Shown here: positions 51,722 to 60,967 of the stretch, in pieces | Numbering within the stretch: position 1 is the first letter of the stretch | How the letters are laid out: every line of letters starts with the position of its first letter | Assembly (NCBI RefSeq): GCF_018129685.1 | Contig: NZ_JAFCLG010000005.1 | Span: 334,297 to 398,296, forward strand | Reading direction: 5' to 3' | DNA: 64,000 nucleotides | DNA from: Bradyrhizobium manausense | GTDB lineage: Bacteria; Pseudomonadota; Alphaproteobacteria; Rhizobiales; Xanthobacteraceae | Made by a program: the position numbers and the translations under genes | The notes under the pieces: generated by a model | What the model was told of the DNA's origin: nothing | Databases searched by the model: none | What the model saw: the letters and a program-made list of their open reading frames with translations, nothing else

Positions 51722-51819
51722 TTGAGAGCGAGAGGAAGGCCGGGACGGGTTTGAGCCCGTCCGGTCCGAGAGAGAGCGCCGGCGGGCTTTCCCGCTCCGC
51801 TCTCCCGAGGACGTCTCCC
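51722..51819 (+). promoter_or_regulatory. Repeated 5' leader, copy 4
   Basis: The same plan as the leaders at 39676, 42328 and 51163: TTGAGAGCGAGAGG, a perfect hairpin GGACGGG-TTTGAG-CCCGTCC (51743-51762), GGTCCGAGAGAGAGCGCC, then GCTCTCCC and GTCTCCCATG. It leads the strawberry-notch gene. Confidence 0.68.
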
Positions 51820-54800
51820 ATGAATGCTCACACCCTTGCGGCGGCGCTGCCGACCGCCGCCGATCAGCCGACCGACGCTGCCGCCATCCATGCCGCGGCA
51901 CTTCTCCTCCTTCCTCACATCGAGCGCGGCGAGCGCATCGACGCCGCGGTCTTGCGCACCGCCATGGAGACCGCCTTCGGCGCGTCCGATACTGCCGGCG
52001 CCTGGGACTGGAAGGACGCCTATGACGCCTGCGAAGCCGCAACCGTCCTCATGCTCCGCAAATACGGAAAGGCGCTTTTGCGCAAAGCCGGGTCTCCGGC
52101 TGCGGCGGTTCCTCTGTTCGGCAAGATCGCGGGACTTCTGCCCACCCACACGCGCCGCTCCGAGGAGGCGCAGGCCTTCCAGCAATTCTCGACGCCGATC
52201 CCGCTCGGCCTGGCCGCGATCACTGCGGCCGCCATCACACCCGCCGATCGCGTGCTCGAACCATCGGCCGGCACCGGCCTGCTCGCCATCCTCGCCGAGA
52301 TCGCCGGCGGCACGCTTGTCCTCAACGAACTCGCCGAAACCCGGGCCGCACTCATCTCCTCCCTCTTTCCGGCCATTCCCGTGACCCGCTTCGACGCAGC
52401 CCAGATCGACGATCATCTCGACCCGGCGACCGTCCCAACAATCGTGGTGATGAACCCGCCATTCTCGGTCCTCGCCAATGTCGAGGGGCGTGTCGCCGAC
52501 GCAGCCTATCGCCATCTCGCATCCGCGCTCGCGCGGCTCGCCGATGGCGGGCGCCTGGTCGCGATCACCGGCGCGAATTTCGGCCCCGACATACCGGCCT
52601 GGCGCGACGCCTTCGTCCGCCTGCAGGAGAGGGGCCGCGTCGTGTTCACCGCCGCCGTCCATGGCTCAGTCTATGCCAAGCACGGCACGACCGTCGAAAC
52701 CCGGCTGACCGTGATCGACAAGATCCCGGCCGACGAGCCATCCGCATTTCCGGCGTCCCCCGGCACCGCTCCCGACATCGCCACGCTGATGACGTGGATC
52801 GCCGAGCATGTGCCGCCGCGCCTGGCTGTCGCGCCTGCTGTTCAGGTCATGCCGACCGGCGCCACGCCGCGCACCGTTCGCGGCTATCTCGCGCGCACCG
52901 CGGCGACATCGGCGACCCGCGTGGGCCTCGCCGATCCCGAGGGCGTGCCGCTCGCCTATGAGACCGTCGACTGGACCCCGGCCGAGGGCGCCCGCCTCAG
53001 CGACGCGATCTACGAGCAATACGGATTGCAGACGATCCGTATTCCCGGCTCTCAGGCCCATCCCACCAAGCTCGTGCAATCCGCCGCCATGGCCTCGGTC
53101 GCCCCGCCCAAGCCGAGCTATCGGCCGACGCTGCCAGCGACCATCATGGACTCGCTCTCAGACTCCCAGCTCGAAACCCTGATCTTCGCGGGCGAAGCCC
53201 ATTCCGATTTTCTCGCAGGTTCCTGGACCATCGACGACACTTTCGATGTCGTGGCGGCCGCCGCCGATGATGCAAACGGCGTCGTCCGCTTCCGCCGCGG
53301 CTTCTTCATCGGCGACGGCACCGGCGTCGGAAAGGGGCGCGAGTCGGCCAGCATCGTGCTCGACAACTGGATGCAGGGCCGGCGCAAGGCGGTCTGGATC
53401 TCCAAATCCGACAAGCTGATTGAGGATGCGCAGCGCGACTGGTCCGCACTCGGCATGGAGCGCCTGCTGGTCACGCCGCTCTCGCGCTTCCCGCGGGGCA
53501 AGCCGATCGCTCTGCCGGAAGGCGTCCTATTTACAACCTATGCCACGCTGCGTTCCGACGACCGCGGCGAGAAGGTTTCGCGGGTCAAGCAGATCGTCGA
53601 ATGGTTGGGCTCCGATTTCGACGGAGTGATCATTTTCGACGAGGCGCACGCGATGCAGAACGCTGGCGGCGGCAAGGGAGAACGGGGCGATGTCACGCCC
53701 TCGCAGCAAGGGCGCGCGGGGCTTCGCCTGCAGCACGCCTTGCCCAATGCCCGCGTCGTCTATGTCTCCGCCACCGGCGCCACCACGGTCCAGAACCTTG
53801 CCTACGCGCAGCGCCTCGGTCTGTGGGGTGGCGACGATTTTCCCTTCTCGACCCGCGCCGAGTTTGTCGAGGCGATCGAGGCCGGCGGCGTCGCGGCGAT
53901 GGAGGTGCTTGCCCGCGACCTTCGCGCGCTCGGCCTCTACACCGCCCGATCGCTGTCGTTCGACGGCGTCGAATATGAGCTGGTCGAGCACGAGCTGACC
54001 GCCGAGCAGCGGCGCATCTACGATGCTTATGCCGGCGCCTTCGCCATCATCCACAACCATCTCGATGCGGCCATGCAGGCGGCCAACATCACCGGCTCGA
54101 CCGGGACGTTGAACCGCCAGGCCAAATCCGCCGCGCGCTCCGCCTTCGAAAGCGCCAAGCAGCGTTTCTTCGGTCATCTGCTAACATCGATGAAGACGCC
54201 GACGTTGATCCGCTCGATCGCGGCGGACCTGGAGGCCGGGCATTCCGCGGTCATCCAGATCGTCTCGACCGGCGAGGCGCTGATGGAACGGCGCTTGGCC
54301 GAAGTTCCGACCGAGGAGTGGAATGACATTCGCGTCGACATCACGCCCCGCGAATATGTCCTCGATTATCTCGCCCATTCCTTCCCGGTGCAGCTCTACG
54401 AGCCCTTCAGCGACGGCGAGGGCAATATGTCCTCGCGTCCGGTCTTTCGCGACGGCCAGCCGGTCGAGAGCCGCGAGGCGGTCGCCCGCCGCACCGAGCT
54501 GATCGAGAAACTCGCGAGCCTTCCGCCGGTGCCGGGCGCGCTCGACCAGATCGTCCAGCATTTCGGCGCGGACGTGGTGGCCGAAGTCACCGGCCGCTCG
54601 CGTCGTATCGTGCGCAAGGGACAGCGCCTTGTGGTCGAGACCCGCGCGGCGTCCGCCAATCTCGCCGAGACCCAGGCCTTCATGGACGACATGAAGCGCG
54701 TGCTCGTGTTCAGCGATGCCGGCGGTACGGGCCGCAGCTACCATGCGGAGCTGTCGGCACGGAACACGCGGCTTCGCGTCCACTATCTGCTTGAGCCGGG

Positions 54801-56133
54801 CTGGAAAGCCGACGCCGCGATCCAAGGCCTCGGCCGCACCCACCGCACCAACCAGGCGCAGCCGCCGCTCTTCCGTCCGATCGCGACCAATGTGAAGGCG
54901 GAGAAGCGCTTCCTATCGACCATCGCGCGCCGGCTCGACACGCTGGGCGCGATCACGCGCGGACAGCGCCAGACCGGCGGCCAGGGCCTGTTCCGACCCG
55001 AGGACAATCTGGAGAGCCACTATGCGCGCGATGCGCTTCGCCAGCTCTACATCCTGATCGTCCGCGGCAAGATCGAAGGGTGCTCGCTCCAGCGGTTCGA
55101 GGACACGACCGGCCTGAAGCTGATGGACGACAACGGCATCAAGGACGAGCTCCCGCCGATCACAACCTTTCTCAACCGCCTGCTCGCGCTCACCATCGAC
55201 CTGCAGGACGTCCTGTTCGCCGCCTTCGAGCAGCTTCTGACCGCCAAGGTCGAGGGCGCGATCGCCGCCGGCATCTACGACATCGGACTGGAGACGCTGC
55301 GCGCGGAGAGCTTCGTCGTCACCGATCGCCAGACCATCTACACCCATCCCGGCACCGGCGCGGAAACCAGCCTGCTGACCATCCAACAGCGCGAGCGCAA
55401 CCGGCCGATGACCGCCGAGGAGGCGATGGCTTGGCTCGACGATCCGGTCGCCAAGTTGCTGGTCAACGAGCGCTCCCACCGCGCCGCGGTTCAGCTTCCA
55501 GCGCCTTCGCTGATGCTCGACGACGGGGAGATCGAACGCCGCGTGCGGCTGATCCGGCCGATGGAGCAGCATCACGCCTCCATCCGCATGATGGACGAAA
55601 GCCATTGGATCGCCGCCAGTCGCGCCGAGTTCACCGCCGCCTGGAACGCCGAGATCGCGGAGGTGCCAGCCTATTCCGATTCCACGATCCACATCGTCGC
55701 TGGCCTGCTGCTGCCGATCTGGAAGCGGCTGCCCAACGAGTCGAGCCGTGTCTATCGGCTCCAGACCGATGACGGGGAACGGATCATCGGCCGCCGCGTG
55801 TCGCCCGCATGGGTCGCCAACGCCACGACAGTCGGAACGACGAACCTGTCCGCCGACCATGCCTATGCCGCGCTCATCGAGGGCAAGACAATCCTCGATC
55901 TCGCCGAAGGCCTCCAACTCCGTCGCGTGCGCGTCATGGGCGCCGATCGCATCGAACTCTCCGGCTTCACCGACGCGATGCGCGAGCGCCTGCGCGCCTT
56001 TGGCCTCTTCAGCGAGATCATCTCGTGGAAGCTCCGCTTCTTCGTGCCCGTCGGCGCGGACGGCGCGACCATCATCGGCAAGCTGATCGGCACCTACCCG
56101 ATCCAGCGCGTCGGCGAGCGGGAGGCAGCGTGA
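51820..56133 (+). CDS. Strawberry-notch family methyltransferase-helicase
   Basis: A 1437-residue protein. Residues 100-330 hold an N6-adenine-type methyltransferase module: RVLEPSAGTGLLAILAE (SAM binding) and VVMNPPFS (catalytic NPPF). The following region is a superfamily 2 helicase of the bacterial strawberry-notch type: GDGTGVGKGRES (Walker A), IIFDEAHAMQN (DEAH), VSATGATT, and C-terminal LEPGWKADAAIQGLGRTHRTNQ (motif VI), ending in a long C-terminal domain. Such proteins are standard in ICEs and large plasmids and may modify and protect incoming element DNA. It overlaps the Toprim gene (TGATG). Confidence 0.9.
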   Translation: MNAHTLAAALPTAADQPTDAAAIHAAALLLLPHIERGERIDAAVLRTAMETAFGASDTAGAWDWKDAYDACEAATVLMLRKYGKALLRKAGSPAAAVPLFGKIAGLLPTHTRRSEEAQAFQQFSTPIPLGLAAITAAAITPADRVLEPSAGTGLLAILAEIAGGTLVLNELAETRAALISSLFPAIPVTRFDAAQIDDHLDPATVPTIVVMNPPFSVLANVEGRVADAAYRHLASALARLADGGRLVAITGANFGPDIPAWRDAFVRLQERGRVVFTAAVHGSVYAKHGTTVETRLTVIDKIPADEPSAFPASPGTAPDIATLMTWIAEHVPPRLAVAPAVQVMPTGATPRTVRGYLARTAATSATRVGLADPEGVPLAYETVDWTPAEGARLSDAIYEQYGLQTIRIPGSQAHPTKLVQSAAMASVAPPKPSYRPTLPATIMDSLSDSQLETLIFAGEAHSDFLAGSWTIDDTFDVVAAAADDANGVVRFRRGFFIGDGTGVGKGRESASIVLDNWMQGRRKAVWISKSDKLIEDAQRDWSALGMERLLVTPLSRFPRGKPIALPEGVLFTTYATLRSDDRGEKVSRVKQIVEWLGSDFDGVIIFDEAHAMQNAGGGKGERGDVTPSQQGRAGLRLQHALPNARVVYVSATGATTVQNLAYAQRLGLWGGDDFPFSTRAEFVEAIEAGGVAAMEVLARDLRALGLYTARSLSFDGVEYELVEHELTAEQRRIYDAYAGAFAIIHNHLDAAMQAANITGSTGTLNRQAKSAARSAFESAKQRFFGHLLTSMKTPTLIRSIAADLEAGHSAVIQIVSTGEALMERRLAEVPTEEWNDIRVDITPREYVLDYLAHSFPVQLYEPFSDGEGNMSSRPVFRDGQPVESREAVARRTELIEKLASLPPVPGALDQIVQHFGADVVAEVTGRSRRIVRKGQRLVVETRAASANLAETQAFMDDMKRVLVFSDAGGTGRSYHAELSARNTRLRVHYLLEPGWKADAAIQGLGRTHRTNQAQPPLFRPIATNVKAEKRFLSTIARRLDTLGAITRGQRQTGGQGLFRPEDNLESHYARDALRQLYILIVRGKIEGCSLQRFEDTTGLKLMDDNGIKDELPPITTFLNRLLALTIDLQDVLFAAFEQLLTAKVEGAIAAGIYDIGLETLRAESFVVTDRQTIYTHPGTGAETSLLTIQQRERNRPMTAEEAMAWLDDPVAKLLVNERSHRAAVQLPAPSLMLDDGEIERRVRLIRPMEQHHASIRMMDESHWIAASRAEFTAAWNAEIAEVPAYSDSTIHIVAGLLLPIWKRLPNESSRVYRLQTDDGERIIGRRVSPAWVANATTVGTTNLSADHAYAALIEGKTILDLAEGLQLRRVRVMGADRIELSGFTDAMRERLRAFGLFSEIISWKLRFFVPVGADGATIIGKLIGTYPIQRVGEREAA

Positions 56134-57170
56134 TGGCCCGTCTCGACGCATCCGATCTCGCGCAACGTCTCGGCCGACAGGCCGAGGCGGTGTGCCGCCA
56201 TTATCTCAGCAATGGCCACCGTCAGGGCAACTACTGGCAGGTGGGCGACGCCCGTAACACTAAGGGCCGCTCGATGTACGTCCGGCTCAAGGACTCGCCC
56301 AAAGGCCCCGCCGGGAAATGGACTGACGCCGCTACCGGCGAGCATGGAGACCTCCTCGACGTCATCCGCGAGAGCTGCGGCCTCATCGACTTCAAGGATG
56401 TCGCCGACGAGGCTCGGCTCTTCCTCAGCATGCCACCACCAGCGCCGGAACCCTCCGCCTTCCAGCCGCTGGCGCCCGCACCACATGGATCGCCCGAAGC
56501 CGCACGGCGCCTCATCCGCATGTCGCAGCCGATTGCGGGCACAATCGTCGCGGCGTATCTCCGGCAACGCGGCATTACGGATCTCCGTGGAGCCGGAAAT
56601 CTGTATTTCCACCCGCACTGCTATTATCGCCCGGACGAGCATGCGCCGACCGAGACTTGGCCGGCCATGATCGCCGCTGTCACTGACCTCGACGGCATGA
56701 TCACCGGGGCGCATCGCACCTGGCTCGACTCACGACGCCACGACAAGGCGCCATTCGAAACCCCGCGCCGGGCGATGGGCGATCTCCTCGGCAACGCGGT
56801 CCGCTTTGGCGCTGGTGGCGAAGTGATGGCAGCCGGCGAAGGCATCGAGACGGTCCTTTCAATCCGCCAGGTCGTGCCCAACATGCCGATGGTGGCGGCG
56901 CTCTCCGCGGCACATCTCGCCGCCATCCTGTTCCCGGACACGCTGCGGCGGCTCTACATCCTGCGCGATGACGATCCGGCAGGCGATGGTGCGCGTGACA
57001 GCCTGATCGAACGGGCGAACGCGGCCGGGATCGAGGCGATCGTGATCTCTCCACAGCTCGGGGACTTCAACGAGGATCTCCGCACCCTCGGCATCGCGAC
57101 ATTGCGCAGTCAGACTCGGGTACAGCTCGGGCCGCAGGACGTCGCACGCTTCATGGCGCTGGCGGCATAG
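56133..57170 (+). CDS. Toprim domain (DnaG-like) protein
   Basis: A 345-residue primase-like protein. It begins with a zinc-ribbon-like or DUF7146 region (GNYWQVGDARNTKGRSMYVRL, GKWTDAATGEHGDLLDVI) and ends with a Toprim domain: MAAGEGIETVLSIRQ (catalytic Glu), and LRRLYILRDDDPAGDGARDSL (DxD). It is probably involved in priming replication of the single-stranded or circular ICE. ATG 56133 overlaps the preceding stop, so it is coupled to the strawberry-notch gene. Confidence 0.88.
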   Translation: MARLDASDLAQRLGRQAEAVCRHYLSNGHRQGNYWQVGDARNTKGRSMYVRLKDSPKGPAGKWTDAATGEHGDLLDVIRESCGLIDFKDVADEARLFLSMPPPAPEPSAFQPLAPAPHGSPEAARRLIRMSQPIAGTIVAAYLRQRGITDLRGAGNLYFHPHCYYRPDEHAPTETWPAMIAAVTDLDGMITGAHRTWLDSRRHDKAPFETPRRAMGDLLGNAVRFGAGGEVMAAGEGIETVLSIRQVVPNMPMVAALSAAHLAAILFPDTLRRLYILRDDDPAGDGARDSLIERANAAGIEAIVISPQLGDFNEDLRTLGIATLRSQTRVQLGPQDVARFMALAA

Positions 57171-57289
57171 CCGGTAAGGAAGCGGCAGCGGCCCCGCCGC
57201 CGTACTCGCTCAGACGCAGCGGATCGGAGAGGACCGCGCCTCGGCCTTCGAGAGGGCGATCGGCCCACAGGCAGGCCGGCCCGGCAATG

Positions 57290-57478
57290 GCTGCGGCCGA
57301 CTATTTTCCGGCGCGGCCCCAAGGGGCCGCTTTCCATCGCGAAACAAAATAGCCGGCCTCCGCCATCCTCCGCTGACGCTCCGGCCCTCGCTCGCGCTCC
57401 GGGTGCAGGGCCGCCCCGCCGGTGTGCTTCGTCGCCATGAAGGCCGCGACGGTCGCGGTCCATCCGACGGAGCATCCG
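57290..57478 (+). promoter_or_regulatory. Second repeated leader, copy A (DUF2493)
   Basis: It shares with 60270-60450 the order CGCGAAACAA, GCCATCCTCCGC, GCTCCGG, then TCGCCAT...GAGGCCGC/AAGGCCGC and ACGGAG before the start codon. A hairpin GCGGCCCC-AAGG-GGCCGC lies at the left. The shared ACGGAG positions the DUF2493 start at ATG 57479. Confidence 0.6.
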
Positions 57479-58402
57479 ATGCGCGATCTCGACGACTACG
57501 AACCGCACCACGAATCCTCACCGACTGACCACGTCCTCAACGAATTGCAGCTCCACGGCTACCGGCCTTTCGCCGACGAACCCGATCAGCGGCTTCTGCC
57601 GGACGGCAACGCGGTCGCGGGCGCGGTCGCCGACATCTTCGACGCCCTGATCGTGACCCTGGAGGACACGCGCCTCGAACCCGACCTCGACGATCTCCTC
57701 TGGTCGACCGTGAACGTCTTTCATCGCGCCGCCGAACGGATCAACCGCGAGCTCGACGACAACGAGCAGGCCCAAAAGCGCTCCCAACGCGAACAGGACG
57801 GCAGCGAGGTGAAGTCGGTCGATCTCGAGCGCCTGATCGCCGAGGGCAAGACACAGGTCGAACGCCAGACCGCCTTCGAACTGATGCGCGACCAGGCCGC
57901 CGAGCACTACGAACGCCAGGTCGGCAAAGCCTGGCTCCCGCGGTCAGGATCGAAGGTCAATCATCGCAACCTCACCTCGGCGATGATCGACAGCCGCGAC
58001 TTCATCATGGCGAAGAAGCGTGCCGAGCAGGAAGTGCTCCTGCCGCCTGGACCGAAGATCGCCGTCACCGGCGGGCTCGATTTCGACAACCATCACCTCA
58101 TCTGGGCCAAGCTCGACCAGGTTCACGAGAAGCACCCCGACATGGTGCTGATCCACGGCAAGTCGCCGAAGGGTGCCGAGAAGATCGCTTCTCTCTGGGC
58201 CAGGAATCGCAATGTCCCACAGATCGGCTTTGCACCCGACTGGACGAAGCACGGCCGGGCAGCACCCTTCAAACGCAATGACGAGATGCTGCAAATCCTG
58301 CCGAAGGGCGTGCTGCACTTCCCCGGCACCGGCATCAATGACAACCTCGCCGACAAAGCCAAGAAGCTCGGCATCCCGGTGTGGAAATTCGGCGGCGCGT
58401 AA
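57479..58402 (+). CDS. DUF2493 (SLOG-like) protein
   Basis: A 307-residue protein. The C-terminal 110 residues are a DUF2493 domain, a SLOG-type Rossmann fold: KIAVTGGLDFDNHHLIWAKLDQV, MVLIHGKSPKGAEKIASLWA, and LHFPGTGINDNLADKAKKLGIPVWKF. SLOG domains bind nucleotide-derived ligands. The N-terminal half is helical (VNVFHRAAERINRELDDNEQAQKR) and of unknown role. Common on ICEs. The start ATG 57479 is favoured by the leader alignment; 57437 is an alternative. Confidence 0.85.
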   Translation: MRDLDDYEPHHESSPTDHVLNELQLHGYRPFADEPDQRLLPDGNAVAGAVADIFDALIVTLEDTRLEPDLDDLLWSTVNVFHRAAERINRELDDNEQAQKRSQREQDGSEVKSVDLERLIAEGKTQVERQTAFELMRDQAAEHYERQVGKAWLPRSGSKVNHRNLTSAMIDSRDFIMAKKRAEQEVLLPPGPKIAVTGGLDFDNHHLIWAKLDQVHEKHPDMVLIHGKSPKGAEKIASLWARNRNVPQIGFAPDWTKHGRAAPFKRNDEMLQILPKGVLHFPGTGINDNLADKAKKLGIPVWKFGGA

Positions 58403-58457
58403 GCGCCGCCGCATCGGGCACCTGCTAAACGGCCAAGCCTATGGCATAACGCAACGA

Positions 58458-58940
58458 ATGCAGCGACTGAAGCCACTCCCGAAACCGGCACGTTCGGACG
58501 CCGTTCTCGCTGCGGTTTTCCTGGAGAATGCCACCGTGAAGGCTGCAGCCGCCGAATGGGCGGCGGATCAAGGATTCGACAATCAAGCCCTTCATGCGAT
58601 TGCAATTGCCATCGAACTCCTCCTCAAATCCTATCTGCTTAACGTCGCGACCGATGATGTTTGGAACCGCGCGAACATCGGGCACGATCTCGCCAAGGCA
58701 CTCCATTATTCGGCTCAAGCCGGCTTGGTGCCTCCTTCACGCATCGAGTGGATTATCAGCCACCTCCATCCGCATTTTCAGCGTGGCGGGTTTCAGCGCG
58801 AGCCGTCGAGGAAATGGCCACCAGGCTTTGCGGATGACGCAGGTGAGGTCGCACGGCAGCTCGCGCAGACAGTACGGCTTCACCAACGTCACGGCCACAT
58901 CGACTCGGCTTCCAGCCCGGAGAAGACCACTCCCCGCTGA
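58458..58940 (+). CDS. HEPN-like protein
   Basis: A 160-residue protein whose helices FDNQALHAIAIAIELLLKSYLLN and ANIGHDLAKALHYSAQAG resemble HEPN domains of the AIELLLKAYL...GHDL type. HEPN proteins are often RNases or helpers in toxin-antitoxin and defence systems; the Rx4-6H ribonuclease motif is not seen clearly here, so it may be a non-catalytic member. It lies 55 bases after the DUF2493 gene. Confidence 0.6.
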   Translation: MQRLKPLPKPARSDAVLAAVFLENATVKAAAAEWAADQGFDNQALHAIAIAIELLLKSYLLNVATDDVWNRANIGHDLAKALHYSAQAGLVPPSRIEWIISHLHPHFQRGGFQREPSRKWPPGFADDAGEVARQLAQTVRLHQRHGHIDSASSPEKTTPR

Positions 58941-59118
58941 ATGGCGCTGGTCCTTGGTCCAGCCGATGGCCTGACGCCATCAACCCGTAAAGGGTCGGAC
59001 TACGCATAGCGTGCCGCCGCGCCGGCGTTGCCTGCGCGGTGATTGCGGCCATCGGCCGAACACATCGGGCGCCTGTCAGCGGGGGGATGGTCCTCCGCTC
59101 GAAACAGGAGCCGGATCG

Positions 59119-59286
59119 ATGTCCTTCCCCGACGCACACGCCTTCGCCTTCAGCCTCGCCACCACGCTGATGGCCGTCATCGTCATCTTCCGCGCGGGCG
59201 ACGGCACTCTCTCGGTGACACCCGCAAACGAATACGACGGCGACGTCTCGGAGATCGTCCACGAGGTCGATCCCTTCGCGCCATGA
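59119..59286 (+). CDS. Small protein, unknown
   Basis: A 55-residue protein: a helix with hydrophobic character (AFAFSLATTLMAVIVIF) then an acidic tail (YDGDVSEIVHEVDPFAP). CAGGAGCCGGATCG just upstream of ATG 59119 is a good ribosome binding site. No family recognised. It may be membrane-anchored or a small regulator. Confidence 0.5.
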   Translation: MSFPDAHAFAFSLATTLMAVIVIFRAGDGTLSVTPANEYDGDVSEIVHEVDPFAP

Positions 59287-59428
59287 CGGCGCGCCACCCT
59301 TCCAGGCGACGCGGAGACCCCTGCGGTTTCCGCTCCCGACGGAGCACAGCTTTTGCTATGCTCCCGAATGCGCCGTGGTGGTGGTGGAAGGCGCGACCGT
59401 CAGAATTTGCTCTTTCGGAGACACCACC

Positions 59429-59869
59429 ATGATTATCCTCGGCATTGTCCTATCCTTCGCAGCCATCGGCATCTTGTGCTGGTTGCTGTTCACGCTCGCG
59501 GTGTTCGCACTGCCATTCTTCGCGGGCGTGACCGCCGGCACCTGGGCCTATGACACTGGCGCGGGCTGGCTCGGCGCCATCCTTATCGGCATGCTCGGCG
59601 CCGGCCTGACGTTGGGCGTGGGGCAGCTCTTGCTTGGAATTGTCCGCCCGCTCTGGGCACGCCTGCTGATCGCGCTGGCATTTGTCGCACCCGCGGCGAT
59701 CGCCGGCTTCCACGCCACGCATGGCATCGTGAAACACACCATGCCGTCGGAGACCTGGCAGCTCGTGTTCTCCGTCATCGGTGCGGTCGCGGTCGGCGTC
59801 ACCGCGTTCGCGCGCGTCGCTGGGATGGCAAGCACCGGCCCGTCCAGCCAGGGCATTGCACCAGCCTGA
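59429..59869 (+). CDS. Small membrane protein
   Basis: A 146-residue protein with four predicted membrane helices: IILGIVLSFAAIGILCWLLF, LGAILIGMLGAGLTLGVGQLLL, LLIALAFVAPAAIAGF and LVFSVIGAVAVGVTAFARV. ATG 59429 has CGGAG eight bases upstream. No functional motif is seen. Confidence 0.75.
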   Translation: MIILGIVLSFAAIGILCWLLFTLAVFALPFFAGVTAGTWAYDTGAGWLGAILIGMLGAGLTLGVGQLLLGIVRPLWARLLIALAFVAPAAIAGFHATHGIVKHTMPSETWQLVFSVIGAVAVGVTAFARVAGMASTGPSSQGIAPA

Positions 59870-60269
59870 CACCACGACGGAACCGTCGCCGGGACGACCA
59901 GTCGGGGGTTTCAGCCCTCAGCGTTGTGCAGTTGGAGAGGGAGCCGCGTCACCGGAACCTGACTGAAGCCCATCGTGCGGCCGCCTCAACAGCGCCCGGA
60001 TTTCTGCTCGGCGCCTCTGTGCGCGGGAACGGTGCAACACGAAGTCGAGGGCGTCATCTCCACTGGCCGACTTCGAAACGAAAGCTCGACCCTCGCCTGT
60101 ACAAGGGGAGGACGGGTCGCAGATGATCTTCAGCTTGCGCCGTCTGCTGGTTGCGACCGGGTCGCCATGATCTTCCGTTCCTGATTGTCTCCAGACCGCT
60201 CCGAACGGCCTCTCCAATGGCCTGATCTGACCGAAGGACGGCTGCGCCTCGACCGCCTATGCCGCAACG
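59870..60269. other. Gap without a gene
   Basis: Four hundred bases with no frame of protein character on either strand. It leads into the second repeated leader at 60270-60450. It may contain a promoter for the DUF736 gene. Confidence 0.4.
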
Positions 60270-60450
60270 GCGCGTCCCGACTTTCTTCCCCTGCCGGCCA
60301 AGGCCGTCATTCCTCGCGAAACAACAAAGTCGTTCCTGCCATCCTCCGCGTTGCTCCGGTCGCAAGCGATGCGGCGTCGGTCGCCTCCGGCCTGTCGATC
60401 GCCATCGAGGCCGCAATGGAGCGGTCCCGAAAACGAAACGGAGACTTACA
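60270..60450 (+). promoter_or_regulatory. Second repeated leader, copy B (DUF736)
   Basis: Homologous in plan to 57290-57478: CCGGCCAAGGCCG hairpin, TCGCGAAACAACAAAG, TGCCATCCTCCGC, TTGCTCCGG, GATCGCCATCGAGGCCGC, then ACGGAGACTTACAATG. Confidence 0.6.
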
Positions 60451-60774
60451 ATGGCGACCATCGGCACCTTCAAGAAGACCGGCTCGAACGAGTTCACCGG
60501 CGAAATCGTAACCCTCAGCGTCCAAGCCAAGGGCGTGCGCATCGTCCCCGACACCCGCGCCACCGGCGAGAACGCCCCCAGCCACCGGGTTCTGGTCGGC
60601 CGCGCGGAAATCGGCGCCGCCTGGTCCAAGCGCTCCAACGAGGGCCGCGACTATCTGGGCCTCAAGCTCGACGATCCGAGCTTCAACGCCCCCATCTACG
60701 CCAACCTCTTCGACGACGAGGACGGCGACACCCACTCGCTGATCTGGTCCCGCCCGACCCGCCGCGGCGACTGA
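60451..60774 (+). CDS. DUF736 family protein
   Basis: A 107-residue protein: MATIGTFKKTGSNEFTGEIVTLSVQ, GRAEIGAAWSKRSNEGRDYLGLKLDDPSFNAPIYANLF. This is a full-length DUF736 protein, almost universal in ICEs and plasmids of Rhizobiales and sphingomonads; the function is unknown. A strong terminator follows at 60784-60813. Confidence 0.93.
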   Translation: MATIGTFKKTGSNEFTGEIVTLSVQAKGVRIVPDTRATGENAPSHRVLVGRAEIGAAWSKRSNEGRDYLGLKLDDPSFNAPIYANLFDDEDGDTHSLIWSRPTRRGD

Positions 60775-60783
60775 GCCCCGAGC

Positions 60784-60813
60784 AAGGCCCCGGCCGAACA
60801 GGCCGGGGCCTTT
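60784..60813 (+). terminator. DUF736 terminator
   Basis: Stem AGGCCCCGGCC / GGCCGGGGCCT with a GAACA-type loop, followed by TTT. It lies 10 bases after the stop codon. Confidence 0.9.
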
Positions 60814-60900
60814 CCACTGCTAGCGCGAATCACTTCGGCCGCCCGGCGAGGGCACCGCCAGCCCTGAGACGCCGATTACCCTCGCAATGGGCGCAAAGAA

Positions 60901-60967
60901 CGACTATTATAGTCGTAGTTCTGGCAAGCGTGTGTCCGTCGGTGGGAGGTGATCATGCATGATCACC
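60901..60967 (+). promoter_or_regulatory. Operator and start-codon palindrome of the XRE gene
   Basis: Two palindromes: CGACTATTATAGTCG (60901-60915), a typical repressor site, and the perfect 20-base GGTGATCATGCATGATCACC (60948-60967), which covers the start codon ATG 60959 and touches its ribosome binding site GGGAGG. A half-site ATATAGTCG recurs at 61302-61310 before the DUF2285 gene. Confidence 0.68.

Noticed and set aside
54913..56151. A 412-codon open frame on the minus strand
   Set aside because: Antisense shadow of the strawberry-notch gene.
57177..57300. An additional terminator or gene after the Toprim gene
   Set aside because: GC-rich inverted segments are present but no T run follows, and the similarity to 60270-60450 favours a leader element.
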